Counted from the stretch's first letter, positions 9,982 to 20,165 are shown. The stretch is DNA of 64,000 nt from Fen-1301 sp963786395 (GCA_963786395.1 CAWAZD010000007.1:465025-529024); one strand, 5' to 3'. Notes: generated from the letters alone by a model not told the origin. Translations and numbers: made by a program.

Positions 9982-10182
9982 AGTTATTTTCTTATCCGGA
10001 TAAATTTTTAACGTTCCAAATTACTTAAAATAGACAATAAAAATAGAGATTGTTGATCCGGCTGTGATTATATCACACGTTTGAGTTTAAGTTAACCGGA
10101 ATATTAATTCGATACTTGTAGAAATAGATTGACAATAGTTTCCGGCTTTCTTATTTTTGTTTCGACAATAATCGAATTAATT

Positions 10183-10761
10183 ATGAAAAACAAATCAGAC
10201 ATACAGCAGCGCATTGATATAATGAAATCCCTTTCAGATCCATCCCGCCTGCGCGTTTTGAATGCACTAATGAAAAAACCTCAATATGGTGAGGAATTAG
10301 CGCAGAGACTTAACCTGGCGGTGTCAACTGTTTCATTTCATTTAAAAAAGCTGGAGAAAGCAGCCCTGGTATATAAAGTAAAAGAGCAATATTATACTGT
10401 ATACCATATCTGTGATGATAAATTTAATATGTCACTGAGAGAGTTAACAGAATTTGATAACCTTGATAAATATATTGAGGATGAACGGATTGTCAAATAC
10501 AGGCAGAAAGTGCTTAAAACTTTCTTCAGGAAAAACAAGCTGGTAAAATTACCTGTGCAGAAGAAGAAAAAAATGATTGTACTGGATGAGTTTATTAAGA
10601 AATTTACTCCCGGCAGAAAATACGGTGAAAAAGAAGTAAACGATATAATTATAAATTTATATGACGACTACTGTGCAATCCGGCGTTTAATGGTGGATGA
10701 AGGAATAATGACCAGAGAAAACCAGGTTTACCTGCTTAACAAATCGGAGAAATCAAAATGA
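10183..10761 (+). CDS. ArsR-type winged-helix regulator with C-terminal DUF2087
   Basis: 192 residues from ATG 10183. The upstream in-frame TTG at 10129 would add a non-conserved hydrophobic leader, so the ATG is preferred. Residues about 8-75 form the winged helix: SLSDPSRLRVLNALMK and the recognition helix VSTVSFHLKKLEKAALV. The C-terminal 75 residues match DUF2087 (KFTPGRKYGEKEVNDIIINL, then DDYCAIRRLMVDEGIM). No cysteine pair for metal binding is evident, so a metal-sensor role is not supported. The stop overlaps the next gene by ATGA, so the two are translated together. Confidence 0.85.
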   Translation: MKNKSDIQQRIDIMKSLSDPSRLRVLNALMKKPQYGEELAQRLNLAVSTVSFHLKKLEKAALVYKVKEQYYTVYHICDDKFNMSLRELTEFDNLDKYIEDERIVKYRQKVLKTFFRKNKLVKLPVQKKKKMIVLDEFIKKFTPGRKYGEKEVNDIIINLYDDYCAIRRLMVDEGIMTRENQVYLLNKSEKSK

Positions 10762-11120
10762 TAGATAAAAAGGAAATAAAGAAACGTTATAAAGAGACAC
10801 TTACCCCAATGGGAGTTTTCCAGATTAGAAACCTGGTGAACGGGAAGATTTTTATAGGCAGCAGTATGAATCTGCCGGGAAGGAAGAACAGGTTTGAATC
10901 AGACTTTACATTGGGAACGATGATGGACCATGTACTCCAAAAAGATTTTCTGGATCACGGCAGGGATAATTTTACTTTTGAGGTTATTGATAATCTTGAA
11001 CCGAAAGAAGACCCGGCTTATGATTATAAGGAAGATCTGAAAACTCTTGAAGAGTTGTGGATCGAAAAACTACAGCCTTTTGACGATAAGGGATACAACA
11101 AAAGAAAGTTGAGACAATAA
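10758..11120 (+). CDS. GIY-YIG nuclease superfamily protein
   Basis: 120 residues. The domain begins GVFQIRNLVNGKIFIGSSMN, the GIY-YIG element with both motifs replaced (GVF and FIG), and continues with a conserved basic helix (GRKNRFESD) and a Glu in LEELWIEKLQP. Small proteins of this kind often follow ArsR/DUF2087 regulators in bacteria. Whether it still cuts DNA is open because the two tyrosines of the classic motif are phenylalanine or absent. It is coupled to the regulator by a 4-bp overlap. Confidence 0.8.
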   Translation: MIDKKEIKKRYKETLTPMGVFQIRNLVNGKIFIGSSMNLPGRKNRFESDFTLGTMMDHVLQKDFLDHGRDNFTFEVIDNLEPKEDPAYDYKEDLKTLEELWIEKLQPFDDKGYNKRKLRQ

Positions 11121-11224
11121 AAATTAATATGTTTGCCAAAACTTATCAATCCACCCTTAAGTAAATTCCCTAAATAGAATTATATTTACCCAAGAAATAT
11201 TAATTACTGTCTGTAGAAAAGAAA

Positions 11225-11503
11225 ATGGATGATTATATAATATCATACCGGATACATGCATTAGAAAGAATGTTTGAGCGGAATATAAGCTGTGAAGAAT
11301 TGGAAAGAATTATAAGGAGTGGGCAGCTCGTAGAGAATTATACCAATAATATTCCCTTCCCTTCAAAACTTGTTTTAGGCAGGGCTAATAATCGTCCCAT
11401 CCATGTTGTATATACTTTTAATAAAGAAGAAAAGTCAGCCATTGTTGTAACCGTTTATGAACCTGATCCAAGAAAGTGGGACAGGAATTTGATCAGGAGA
11501 TGA
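11225..11503 (+). CDS. DUF4258 protein, toxin-like partner
   Basis: 92 residues. It has YRIHALERMFERNISCEELE near the start, a long beta strand pair (PIHVVYTFNKEEKSAIVVTVY) and ends with EPDPRKWD, the DUF4258 pattern, which is related in fold to RelE/MqsR-like toxins. ATG 11225 is used. It is 4 bp upstream of a YgiT-type zinc finger gene, the usual order for this toxin-antitoxin-like pair. Activity is inferred from family context only. Confidence 0.8.
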   Translation: MDDYIISYRIHALERMFERNISCEELERIIRSGQLVENYTNNIPFPSKLVLGRANNRPIHVVYTFNKEEKSAIVVTVYEPDPRKWDRNLIRR

Positions 11504-11507
11504 GAAA

Positions 11508-11747
11508 TTGAAATGCCTTTTATGTAAAAACGGAAATACAGTCCAGGGAAAAACAAATGTAACTCTTACCAGAGATGAATTTACTATGATTTTCAGGAAA
11601 GTACCGGCAATGATATGCAGGGATTGCAGTGAAGAATATGTTAACGATGAAACTTCTACTTTACTTCTTAATATTGCAAATCAGTACTTCAGGAAAGGGA
11701 AAGGAAATTTTGTGAAAGATTTTAGCAAAGAAGCTCCCCTATCTTAA
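11508..11747 (+). CDS. YgiT-type zinc finger protein, antitoxin-like
   Basis: 79 residues from a TTG start preceded by AGGAGATGA, which is good enough to decide the start. Two CxxC pairs, CLLC at the N-terminus and CRDC about 30 residues later, form the zinc knuckle of the MqsA/YgiT family. The usual C-terminal helix-turn-helix of full MqsA is missing, so autoregulation by this protein alone is doubtful. It is translated directly after the DUF4258 gene and is the likely antitoxin of the pair. Confidence 0.8.
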   Translation: MKCLLCKNGNTVQGKTNVTLTRDEFTMIFRKVPAMICRDCSEEYVNDETSTLLLNIANQYFRKGKGNFVKDFSKEAPLS

Positions 11748-12093
11748 GTTTCAAATAAAACCCAATGATTATAAATTGCTGAGATTCAGGGAGAATCACT
11801 TAGTTTGTCATACAATAAATATGGAAAAATATTCGAATTCCAGGTTGGGATGCATGATGCCGAAAGGCTACAGTTGTGTTACCGGCGGGTTACTGCCGGG
11901 CTTGATCTCTTTTAGCAATTGTTGATAAATGGAAAATAATTATCGGTGGGTGGGTGCGGACGAGAATAGAGTTATGGACTATACAAGTAAAAAAAAGTTG
12001 GCCTCTACTATTAATTACCAAAAAACGCTGTTTTTTGCCGCGGTTTTTTGAAGAATTAATATTGAGCTGATATTGATCACAGACTAAGATATT

Positions 12094-12117
12094 CTGTCAG
12101 GGAATGGTCCCTGGCAG
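12094..12117. repeat. Short hairpin repeat, GGGA-ATGG-TCCC family
   Basis: CTGTCAGGGA, loop ATGG, TCCCTGGCAG; one G-T pair in an otherwise perfect 10-bp stem. The copy at 23324-23349 has the same ATGG loop, and 4055-4078 has nearly the same stem. No T-run follows on the + strand, so it acts as a dispersed repeat rather than a clear terminator. Confidence 0.65.
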
Positions 12118-12288
12118 CCCGAAAAGGGAAAACTAATCTTTGGCAGCCGAAAAAAGATCGGATACCCCTCTACATATAACTACCCGGAGAAGTACTTTTT
12201 TGCCATCTATTTTGCAAAATATTTTTACCATAGAGGAAAAAATTCATAGAATTACATAAGTGGTATCAAAAAAATAGTTAAACTCTTG

Positions 12289-12296
12289 TATTTTTG
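12289..12296 (+). promoter_or_regulatory. Possible Bacteroidota -7 promoter element
   Basis: TATTTTTG fits the TAnnTTTG consensus used by the primary sigma factor of Bacteroidota, 30 bases before the M13 peptidase ATG. A clear -33 TTTG partner is not visible, so the call is weak. Confidence 0.3.
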
Positions 12297-12325
12297 CATA
12301 CATTAATCTAAATCAAGAGAGTTCT

Positions 12326-14359
12326 ATGAAAAATTCTATCAGTCTTTTATTCCTTTTATTTTTACCGGTTTTAGTTGCTGCCGGATCGGGCAACAAAGAT
12401 ACAAACAGGGGTTTTGACCCAATTAATATTGACAAATCGACAAGTCCAACTAAAGATTTTTATAAGTATGCAATTGGTAACTGGCTAAAGCTCAACCCAA
12501 TTCCGGATGAATGGTCATCATGGGGAACCTTCGAAGCATTGTACGAATCAAATAGTAAAGTAGTGAAAGAGATTCTCGAAAGTTCATCTGTAAATAAAAC
12601 CTCACCCAAAGGAAGCATTATTCAAAAAGTAGGTGATTATTATTATTCCGGCATGGACACTGTAAAAATAGAAAAGGCAGGATATTCTCCTATTAAACCT
12701 TTCCTTAAAAAAATAAATGATATTAAAACGAAGGATGATTTTATAAAAGAAGCTGCACAAATCCATCTTAAAATAAAAAGTCCTCTTTTCTTCTTTGATG
12801 CCGCTGTAGATGCAAAGAATAGCTCGATGATGGTTGCCCAGATAAGCCAGGGCGGAATAGGATTACCAGACAGAGATTATTACACTAGTGATGACCCCAG
12901 ATCAAAAGAGATTCGGGAAAAATATGTTCAGTACATGCATAACATGTTCAGGTTAATCGGGCAAAATGAAGCAACTGCAAAAAGAAACGCCGATAAAGTA
13001 ATGCAGATTGAAACACGACTTGCCAAGGCATCGCTAACAAAAGTAGAAATGAGGGACCCCGTTAAGAATTATAACAAGATGAGTTATGATGCATTAAAAT
13101 CAATCGCCCCTGATTTTAATTGGGCAGTTTTTTTCAAAGAACTAGGTATAATATCTCCGGCTGATTTTGATATTACACAACCCGGGTTCACAAAAGAAGT
13201 CAGCAAAATGATAAAAGAACTTCCTTTGAATGACTGGAAACCTTATCTGACATGGAATGTTTTAAGAGGATCTGCTCCTTATTTAAGTTCTGCTTTTGTG
13301 AATGAAGCCTTCAATTTCAACGGGAAATTTTTAAGCGGTGCTAAGGTTCTACGTCCAAGATGGAAGCGCGTTATGGGAGCTGAAGACAATGCTCTTGGTG
13401 AACTAATCGGACAGCTTTATATTGAAAAGACTTTCCCTCCTGAAGCAAAAGAAAGAGCACGAAATATTGTTTCCAACCTTGTAGTTTCGCTAAAAGAAAG
13501 AATATCTAAATTAGATTGGATGGGAGATGATACCAAAAAAGCTGCACTTGTAAAACTTGCAGCTTTTACTGTTAAAATAGGTTACCCTGATAAATGGAAA
13601 GATTATTCAGGAGTTAATATTTCAAGAGATTCGTATTTTGAGAACGATGCCAATGCAAGTGAGTTTTTAACTAAAGATAATCTTGCTAAAATCGGAAAAC
13701 CTGTTGATAAAACTGAATGGGAAATGTATCCTCAGACTGTGAACGCATATTACGAACCGGTAAGAAATGAAATTGTTTTCCCTGCGGCAATATTGCAGCC
13801 CCCTTTCTTCAATGTAGATGCAGATGACGCAATTAACTATGGCGCTATGGGTGTTGTAATCGGGCATGAAATCACTCACGGCTTTGATGATCAGGGCAGG
13901 CAATATGATGCGCAAGGAAATATTAAAGATTGGTGGACAGATAACGACTCGAAGAAGTTTGATGAAAGAGCAAAAGTAATTATTGATCAGTTTAATAATT
14001 TTGTTGCAATTGATACGTTCCATGTTAACGGACAATTGACACAGGGTGAAAATATCGCCGACCTTGGGGGCTTGAATGTGGCCTTAGATGCTTTGAGGAA
14101 AACTGATGAGTTTAAATCCAATGAGATGATAAATGGATTTACACCTCTACAAAGATTTTTCCTGGCATGGGCTCAGGTTTGGAGAGGAAATGATAGAGAA
14201 GAATCTCTAAAATTATTAATTAAATCAAATGAACATGCCCCAAACAAATTTAGGGTTAACGGACCATTGAGCAATATGCCTGAATTCTGGGAAGCCTTTA
14301 ATGTACAGCCTGGAGATCCTATGCGAAGATCAGATATGGAACTTGTCAAAATCTGGTAA
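12326..14359 (+). CDS. M13 family zinc endopeptidase (neprilysin/PepO-like)
   Basis: 677 residues, normal for the family. A signal peptide (MKNSISLLFLLFLPVLVAAG) directs export; there is no lipobox. The N-domain starts with DKSTSPTKDFYKYAIGNWLK. The catalytic core has NAYYEPVRNEIVFPAAIL, then the zinc motif GHEITHGFDDQGRQYD (HEITH near residue 514) and the third ligand in GENIADLGGL (near residue 574). It cleaves peptides in the periplasm. The gene starts well after the preceding TA pair and is followed by a dispersed repeat, so it is probably monocistronic. Confidence 0.93.
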   Translation: MKNSISLLFLLFLPVLVAAGSGNKDTNRGFDPINIDKSTSPTKDFYKYAIGNWLKLNPIPDEWSSWGTFEALYESNSKVVKEILESSSVNKTSPKGSIIQKVGDYYYSGMDTVKIEKAGYSPIKPFLKKINDIKTKDDFIKEAAQIHLKIKSPLFFFDAAVDAKNSSMMVAQISQGGIGLPDRDYYTSDDPRSKEIREKYVQYMHNMFRLIGQNEATAKRNADKVMQIETRLAKASLTKVEMRDPVKNYNKMSYDALKSIAPDFNWAVFFKELGIISPADFDITQPGFTKEVSKMIKELPLNDWKPYLTWNVLRGSAPYLSSAFVNEAFNFNGKFLSGAKVLRPRWKRVMGAEDNALGELIGQLYIEKTFPPEAKERARNIVSNLVVSLKERISKLDWMGDDTKKAALVKLAAFTVKIGYPDKWKDYSGVNISRDSYFENDANASEFLTKDNLAKIGKPVDKTEWEMYPQTVNAYYEPVRNEIVFPAAILQPPFFNVDADDAINYGAMGVVIGHEITHGFDDQGRQYDAQGNIKDWWTDNDSKKFDERAKVIIDQFNNFVAIDTFHVNGQLTQGENIADLGGLNVALDALRKTDEFKSNEMINGFTPLQRFFLAWAQVWRGNDREESLKLLIKSNEHAPNKFRVNGPLSNMPEFWEAFNVQPGDPMRRSDMELVKIW

Positions 14360-14389
14360 TACTTCAAATTTGTCACTTTGATTATTTTT

Positions 14390-14416
14390 GTCATCCCCGC
14401 GAAAGCGGGGATCCCT
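14390..14416. repeat. Dispersed palindromic repeat, CCCCGCGAAAGCGGGG type
   Basis: TGTCATCCCCGCGAAAGCGG continuing GGATCC, a perfect stem with a GAAA tetraloop-like centre. This motif is widespread between genes in many bacterial genomes. It can also end transcription of the M13 peptidase gene. Confidence 0.6.
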
Positions 14417-14496
14417 TATCCCCCTTAACTTTCCATTACTAATTCTGAATTGAATTATATTTATATTTCCATCTGAATATAATTCATGGAGTTGTT

Positions 14497-16939
14497 TTGG
14501 TTACCGGTCAACATTTTATTCGATACAATTTATTCTTGATTTTAATTTGTTTTACCACCTCCCTCTTTTCCCAGATAGACAATTTCAAAGAATATAAACC
14601 GTCAGGAAGAGGAATAGTTTTTATTAGTCAGAACGGAAACAAAATAAGATTAACTCCATACGGGTACAAAATAATAAGAGTACAAGCTGCAAAACAAGGG
14701 GAAGAATTCTTTCCGTACAATTATTACGAAATGGTTAATTCACACGAGTGGACAGGTAAGTTTAAAATTATTGAACGTAAAGATTCTTTTATTATCAACA
14801 ATACGGAATACAGTAATTTTAAATTAGTATTAAAAAAGAATCCTTTACGAATTGAAGTAATAAATGACGATAAGATATTATTTTCAGAAAGCACCGGAAT
14901 AGAATGGAAAGGAAATAAAATTTCAGAGTCCTTTACTGCTGATGACAAAGAACATTTTACAGGCTTAGGGCACGGATTTTTCGGACGCGAACCGGGGATT
15001 GATCTGAAAGGCAGAGTTATCGGAAGGAATTACGGAACTAACCATGGCGATCAGTCTCCTTTAATTGTTCCTTTTTATATGTCATCAAAAGGTTACGGAA
15101 TATTTCTAAATAGTACTTTTACAAATCAATTCAGTTTTAACAAAGACGGAGATTACAGTTTTAGCATAGATACGTATGGTGAACCGGGCAGGCTTGACTA
15201 TTTTATTATCGCCGGACCAAAATTCAGTTCAATATTAGATCTATATACACAATTGACAGGAAGACCTCGTCTTCCCCCTTTTGCAATTTTTGGTCTTGGT
15301 CTTTCAGATAAATCGAATGATGAAAACTCAAAAGATCCTTCCGACGAAAAATGGTGGAAGAGAAAAGTAAGTGATGAAAGAAAAGCGGGATTCCCCATTG
15401 ACCATCTTGTAAATGATAACAGATGGCGTGCAGGTGGCGGAAAAAGATGTGAATCTTATTTCGACTGGGATAAAGAGCGGTTTCCTGATCCTGCTGAATT
15501 TGAGATCCTGGATTAAAAAGAACGGTCTTATTGAAACTATAGATTTCAACAGATGCATCGGTTCAGGAAGTGAAGGATGGTTATCTTCATATAATATACC
15601 TTTTTCAGAAAAAGTTGATCATAGTAATTGTGTGCCAGATTTTACAAGGAAAGAAGTACGCAATTGGTTCTGGGGGTTATTCTGGAATAAATCACTTAAT
15701 CCCAAACTGAATTATCCCGGTGATGCTTTATGGATTGATGAATTTGATGAGTTGGGGCCGATAGCAGATACTGTCAGGTTGGGAAACGGAAAGATATGGG
15801 GTGAGATGAAAAACTATTATCCATTTCTTATTGCAAAAGCACTTGTTCAGGAAGGATGGGATAAAACTCTTGCACCCAGGAAACGCCCGTTTGTTTGGGT
15901 AAGGGGAATGACTGCAGGTGCGCAAAGATATGGAACGTTATGGACAGGTGATATTAAGCCGACTTTTGAAGACATGAAAAATCAGATAGTTGCAATGCAG
16001 CTAGCCGGATTATCGGGATTTCCTTTTGAAGGTCACGATGCCGGAGGATTTTACGATTGGGATAACAAAAAAGGTCCTGATGAAAAGCTTTACAGAAAAT
16101 GGTCCATGGCATTAGGATGTTTCACACCATTCTGGAAACCACATGGATGGGGAGAATCGAGATGGCCGATTGACAGATCACCAGAATCAATGAAATGTGC
16201 AAAGTATTTCACTCAATTGCGTTATCAACTTTTGCCCTATACCTATACAATGGCACACGAATCATCGGAAAGTGGAATGCCCGTTGTAAGAGCGATGGTT
16301 ATTGATAATCAGAATGACCCGCTTGCCTGGAAATATGATCAACAATTTATGTGGGGAGACAATTTTTTAGTAGTACCTAACTCATCTGATAGGGATACAG
16401 TCAATTTATGGCTCCCATCCGGAAATTGGTATGAATACAATACTAACAAACTCTTAGCCGGAAACAGAACACTGAATTATTATTCACCCGACGGAAGTCT
16501 TGCCCTTTTTGTCAAAGAAGGTTCTATCATACCTAAGTATTATCCTGCGCTAAGCACGGCATTTATAGATAAAGGAAAAATGATAGTTGATATTTATACC
16601 GGTAAAGATAAAATGTATACATTATATGAAGACGACGGAATTTCGGAGAGTTATAAAACTGGAGAATATAGTTTAACATTGTTTACTTATCATGGGAAAC
16701 GGTTAAACATATCAGCGGGAAAAAGCAGTTACAAAGGAGCTCCTATGTCTAAAAGTTATAAGATAAATTTCATTGGAATAAATAATTTTAAGGAAGTATT
16801 GGTTAACAGCAGGAAGCTTGAGAAAGTTTCTAATCCTGACATATCTGTAGGATATTATTATGATTCAAATCAAAATATATTGACCATTAGTACCGGACCA
16901 ATTCCAATCACTAAAAAAATAAGTGTCGAAATAAATTAG
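14497..16939 (+). pseudogene. GH31 alpha-glucosidase/alpha-xylosidase, frameshifted in the middle
   Basis: Frame one covers 14497-15516 (TTG start, signal peptide ending LFSQ, galactose-mutarotase-like N-domain, then RPRLPPFAIFGLGLSDKSND). Frame two continues to 16939 with the catalytic half. LWIDEFDELG at about 15728 holds the Asp nucleophile, and EGHDAGGFYDW at about 16028 holds the acid/base Asp, followed by FTPFWKPHGWGESRWP and the C-terminal beta domain. The protein would be about 810 residues, usual for GH31. The break lies at 15505-15516: ILD then stop, whereas the other frame gives WIKKNGLIE. Loss of one copy of a 5-bp GGATT repeat would explain it exactly. It would release alpha-linked glucose or xylose outside the cytoplasm. 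The strain may lack activity unless the break is a sequence error. Confidence 0.82.
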
Positions 16940-16960
16940 CCTTCCCCCAATTTATATAAC

Positions 16961-16990
16961 TGCCGGGACTCAAATCCCGGCATTTTATTT
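16961..16990 (+). terminator. Rho-independent terminator after GH31
   Basis: TGCCGGGA (16961-16968), short loop, TCCCGGCA (16975-16982), then TTTTATTTATATTT. It lies 21 bp past the GH31 stop. Confidence 0.8.
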
Positions 16991-17033
16991 ATATTTCCAT
17001 TCAAGAAATTGTATCTGCTAAAAGGTCTCAATT

Positions 17034-17260
17034 GTGCTTTTCTTATGAAGAAAAGCACCAAAAGAACCTCGGCTGTAAATCATTTGCTAAAAATTCAGCA
17101 CTTCGTTTAACCTATCTATAAATTCAAGTGGCGGAAATAAACTCACACCGACTTAGAAGTCGGTGCTCGAACAAATTTCCTCATCTATTCCATAACATTA
17201 TTCGAAATTTATCAGATGCTGAATTTTCTTAACGCAAATGATTTAAGGCCGGAAATACGG
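17034..17260. repeat. Composite palindromic repeat element, possibly a MITE-like unit
   Basis: Three nested or adjacent palindromes fill a gene-free stretch. First, GTGCTTTTCTT / AAGAAAAGCAC (17034-17058, perfect 11 bp). Second, an outer imperfect inverted repeat of about 25 bp, AAATCATTTGC...TTCAGCA (17085-17108) against TGCTGAA...GCAAATGATTT (17219-17246). Third, inside it, a perfect CACCGACTT / AAGTCGGTG hairpin (17146-17165). No ORF is inside. The remainder of the 471-bp gap (16940-17410) holds the GH31 terminator and nothing else recognisable. Confidence 0.6.
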
Positions 17261-17410
17261 AAATGGAAAAATAAGGAATTTGGTGATTGATGAGGAGATC
17301 ATTCGATTTGATCAGAACAAATATAATCATTGAAGGAAGAAGAAGACTCATGGGAGTCGGGGTATGCTGTTCGCGGTAATGACATTAGAGAAAGGTAAAA
17401 GGACAGGAAA

Positions 17411-18130
17411 TTAGATTGTTACCTGGTAACCGATATAACCTGTTGTAAATTTATCGCCGCTGATATTATGGCCAACAGCAAAAAGGATATGGTTATGTTC
17501 ATTAATGTTAATATAACCTCCGACATTGAAGCCCGTACCTGCAGAGCCATCCTGAGTGCTTGCAGATTGGTAATATAATTCAGTTCCGAGAGTAAAGGTA
17601 TCTGAAAAATCATATTGTCCAAGCCAGCCGGTATAATACCAGTTTTTATTACCTGCACCGGGGTTTATCCAATAACCTGCGCCACCATAAGTAGTAAATT
17701 TTCCCTTGGTCTCCTGAATCCACACGGGTAGAAAAGCTTTTAGTTTATTATCTCCAAGAAGTGTTACATTTTTACCAGTTGGAATTTCAAGTATTGGAAA
17801 GATTCCTATTTGTAAACCGGATACTTCATTTATAATCCTGTACTTAACTCCCAATTCAGTATTTACGAATCCATACTGTATGGATGATTCCCGCTTAGTA
17901 TATTGCATTGGAAGAATTAAGTGAATCTGGACATCAGGAACTACTCCGTAATTTGTTTCAATGTGGGGTAGAGTAACATCAGCATCATTTCCTGAATACT
18001 GCATTGCAGAAGAGAGGTAGAATTCCCAATGCATAAAATCTACGGGCTGTGGATCATCAGTAAAAAACGGAGGCCCGGCAAAGAGAAATGATGAGATAAT
18101 AAAAACAATAAGTAGGGATTTAACAAACAT
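17411..18130 (-). CDS. Outer-membrane beta-barrel protein, Phenol_MetA_deg-like
   Basis: 239 residues with a signal peptide (MFVKSLLIVFIISSFLFA) followed by GPPFFTDDPQPVDFMHWEFY, the conserved N-terminus of a family annotated as transporter or phenol_MetA_deg. The rest shows short alternating strands and aromatic girdles and ends in GYIGYQVTI, a terminal barrel strand. It is likely a small outer-membrane channel or sensor; the family name does not prove aromatic metabolism. It is alone, transcribed away from the SWIM gene. Confidence 0.72.
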   Translation of the reverse strand: MFVKSLLIVFIISSFLFAGPPFFTDDPQPVDFMHWEFYLSSAMQYSGNDADVTLPHIETNYGVVPDVQIHLILPMQYTKRESSIQYGFVNTELGVKYRIINEVSGLQIGIFPILEIPTGKNVTLLGDNKLKAFLPVWIQETKGKFTTYGGAGYWINPGAGNKNWYYTGWLGQYDFSDTFTLGTELYYQSASTQDGSAGTGFNVGGYININEHNHILFAVGHNISGDKFTTGYIGYQVTI

Positions 18131-18345
18131 AGAATCTTAGGTCACTTATAAAATTATATTCGCTTTATAATAATATTGAAGTTAGCGTACAATTATTTTT
18201 GACATCTGTCACCCATTGGTTAGTATTACTCAAACGGAAGAATACAGGCTAAAAAATTGACTATAAAAGGTATATTTTACATTTTGGCATTTTATTTTGG
18301 CTATTCCATTAGTACTTTACTTGTTTAAATAATCTGGCTATTTGT

Positions 18346-20091
18346 TTGAATAACTTATCCGAAAGAATAATACAAAAACTAACTAATCCTGATTCCTTTG
18401 AGCGGGGGAAGAAATACTATTACCGCGGAAGAGTAACTGATTATACTGAAGATGACAACTCAATAAAGGCTATTGTTGTTGGAACTGACTACTATGATGT
18501 TAATATTTCAAAATCAGATTTATCGCCGGAATGCAGTTGTCCAATATTTAACGGAGAATTATACTGCAAACATTTGGTAGCGCTTTTATTTAGAAAACTT
18601 AAGGGTGAAATTAAATCAAGGAACGAAACTATTGCTAAATATGTTCCGCATAAATCCGGACCGAAGTTCGGGTTTGAAGATAATATCGATTACAATTCTC
18701 ACTCAAGGGGAAATAATAAAGAAGAAAACATTAAACAGGATAAACAGTTTGAGACATTCCTTAACCACATCCCACGTGAAAATCTTCTGAATGATATTAA
18801 CGAATTACGCAGGAAGAACCCTGACATTGAAGAATTCTTTATCCGTAAATATTCACAGAAATCAATAAGTTATTATCTGAAGATTGAAAATAATATTAAG
18901 AGCAGAATAAACTCCATATTACGACACCGGGGAATAAATGATTATCCAAACAAAGTATTTACTGCAAGCCGTGAAGTTAATTCTTTAGTACAGAACCTGT
19001 CTACTTCAAGGCAGACTTCAGAATTTTTATTAGGAATCGGATTATGGATTTCTGAAAAGCTGAATGAAATAGAGGATGCAAATGGTATACTCAAAGAATT
19101 AGTCAGAATAATGACAGATAATGCGTGTGAATACCTGAATTATGCAGTTAAGGGGGAACTTTTATTGTTTTATCAATATACATCTGTAAACACTTCATTT
19201 AATTTTAATATTGGAATTATTGAATCGATATTCCGAAGGGTTGGGAACCTGGCTATTATTGATGAATTAGTAACCAAGCTGGAAAGAAGCATATTCAAGA
19301 AGGACCCGGATTTCGGATTCAAACCTGAGTCAGGCTGGGAACTCATGATGAAATATTTGAGAGTAGCTAATCATGAAAAGTATGAGGAATTAATACCGGA
19401 AGTCTTAGAAAGTTCGCCTGTAATAAAATCAGATTATATAAATTATTTGTATGATAAAAAAAGATTCAATGAAGTAATCGGTCTGGGTTATGAAATGCAG
19501 GATAGTCCATCTATCGCAGATGCTTTTGAGAATTCCCTTGCTGAATCGGGTGATAAGCAAAAGATAATACAATATTATTTAAGGCGACTTACAGGAACTT
19601 TTAGTCTTGAGCTTTTTAAACATTTCAGTGAAATCGAAGGAATAAGGGAAGTTCCCGAATGGAACAATATTATCAGCAACTTATTAACTGATACTGAACA
19701 TTTAATTTTCCGCGCTGATATGTTTTTATATTTAAAACGGTATGAAGATTTTATTGATTTTATATCAACAAAGGGAAATGAATTTTACAGGAACAGTTCA
19801 ACAATTGAAAAGATGGCGGCGAAGTTATCAGTAACCAGTCCCCCGCTAGCGATAAAGCTGTATCATTATTTAATAGAAAAAGAAACAGCCCGGATAACAA
19901 AGACAAGCAGGTACGAAATTCTGATGGGTTATTTTGAAGACCTGAAGTGTCTTAATGATCTGGAATATATTACTAACTTAAAAAACAATCTTATTACAAC
20001 ATATCCTACCCGTAAGAAACTTGTAGAAGCGCTTAAAGCGTTTGAATTAACTGACAACAAAGTCTCTTCCTATTCTGCTTCCAGGGATTAA
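18346..20091 (+). CDS. SWIM zinc finger protein
   Basis: 581 residues, TTG start. The N-terminus FERGKKYYYRGRVTDYTED is followed by the SWIM motif CSCPIFNGELYCKHLVALLF (C-x-C...C-x-H), near residues 63-80. The rest is an alpha-helical repeat region with no recognised enzymatic motif. SWIM domains bind DNA or protein; members of this kind of bacterial protein are often encoded near SNF2-type ATPases, but none is nearby here. The role is unknown. It lies 74 bp upstream of the histidine kinase on the same strand. Confidence 0.82.
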   Translation: MNNLSERIIQKLTNPDSFERGKKYYYRGRVTDYTEDDNSIKAIVVGTDYYDVNISKSDLSPECSCPIFNGELYCKHLVALLFRKLKGEIKSRNETIAKYVPHKSGPKFGFEDNIDYNSHSRGNNKEENIKQDKQFETFLNHIPRENLLNDINELRRKNPDIEEFFIRKYSQKSISYYLKIENNIKSRINSILRHRGINDYPNKVFTASREVNSLVQNLSTSRQTSEFLLGIGLWISEKLNEIEDANGILKELVRIMTDNACEYLNYAVKGELLLFYQYTSVNTSFNFNIGIIESIFRRVGNLAIIDELVTKLERSIFKKDPDFGFKPESGWELMMKYLRVANHEKYEELIPEVLESSPVIKSDYINYLYDKKRFNEVIGLGYEMQDSPSIADAFENSLAESGDKQKIIQYYLRRLTGTFSLELFKHFSEIEGIREVPEWNNIISNLLTDTEHLIFRADMFLYLKRYEDFIDFISTKGNEFYRNSSTIEKMAAKLSVTSPPLAIKLYHYLIEKETARITKTSRYEILMGYFEDLKCLNDLEYITNLKNNLITTYPTRKKLVEALKAFELTDNKVSSYSASRD

Positions 20092-20165
20092 GAAATAACC
20101 TAATCTTCTCTTGTTTTTTAGTAAACTAATAATCAAATTCCCTTATAATTCTAACTATTTGATAG

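Larger units (their letters stand above)
11748..12325. other. 578-bp gap without a convincing gene
   Basis: No ORF with protein-like features is seen. It holds small GC-rich hairpins (CCGGC/GCCGG around 11882-11900), the repeat hairpin at 12094, a run of AAAAAACG/GTTTTTTG complementarity near 12022-12050, and a Bacteroidota-like -7 element before the M13 peptidase gene. The 11840-11920 stretch is locally richer in G+C than its flanks and may be a remnant or a structured RNA; I cannot assign it. Confidence 0.4.

Noticed and set aside
10129..10182. TTG start at 10129 for the ArsR gene, and TTGACA there as a sigma-70 promoter
   Set aside because: The extra leader is not conserved in character, and sigma-70 type -35/-10 boxes are not the rule in this group.
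13667..14035. Minus-strand ORF of 122 residues within the M13 peptidase
   Set aside because: It lies opposite the zinc-binding region of a conserved enzyme; shadow frame only.
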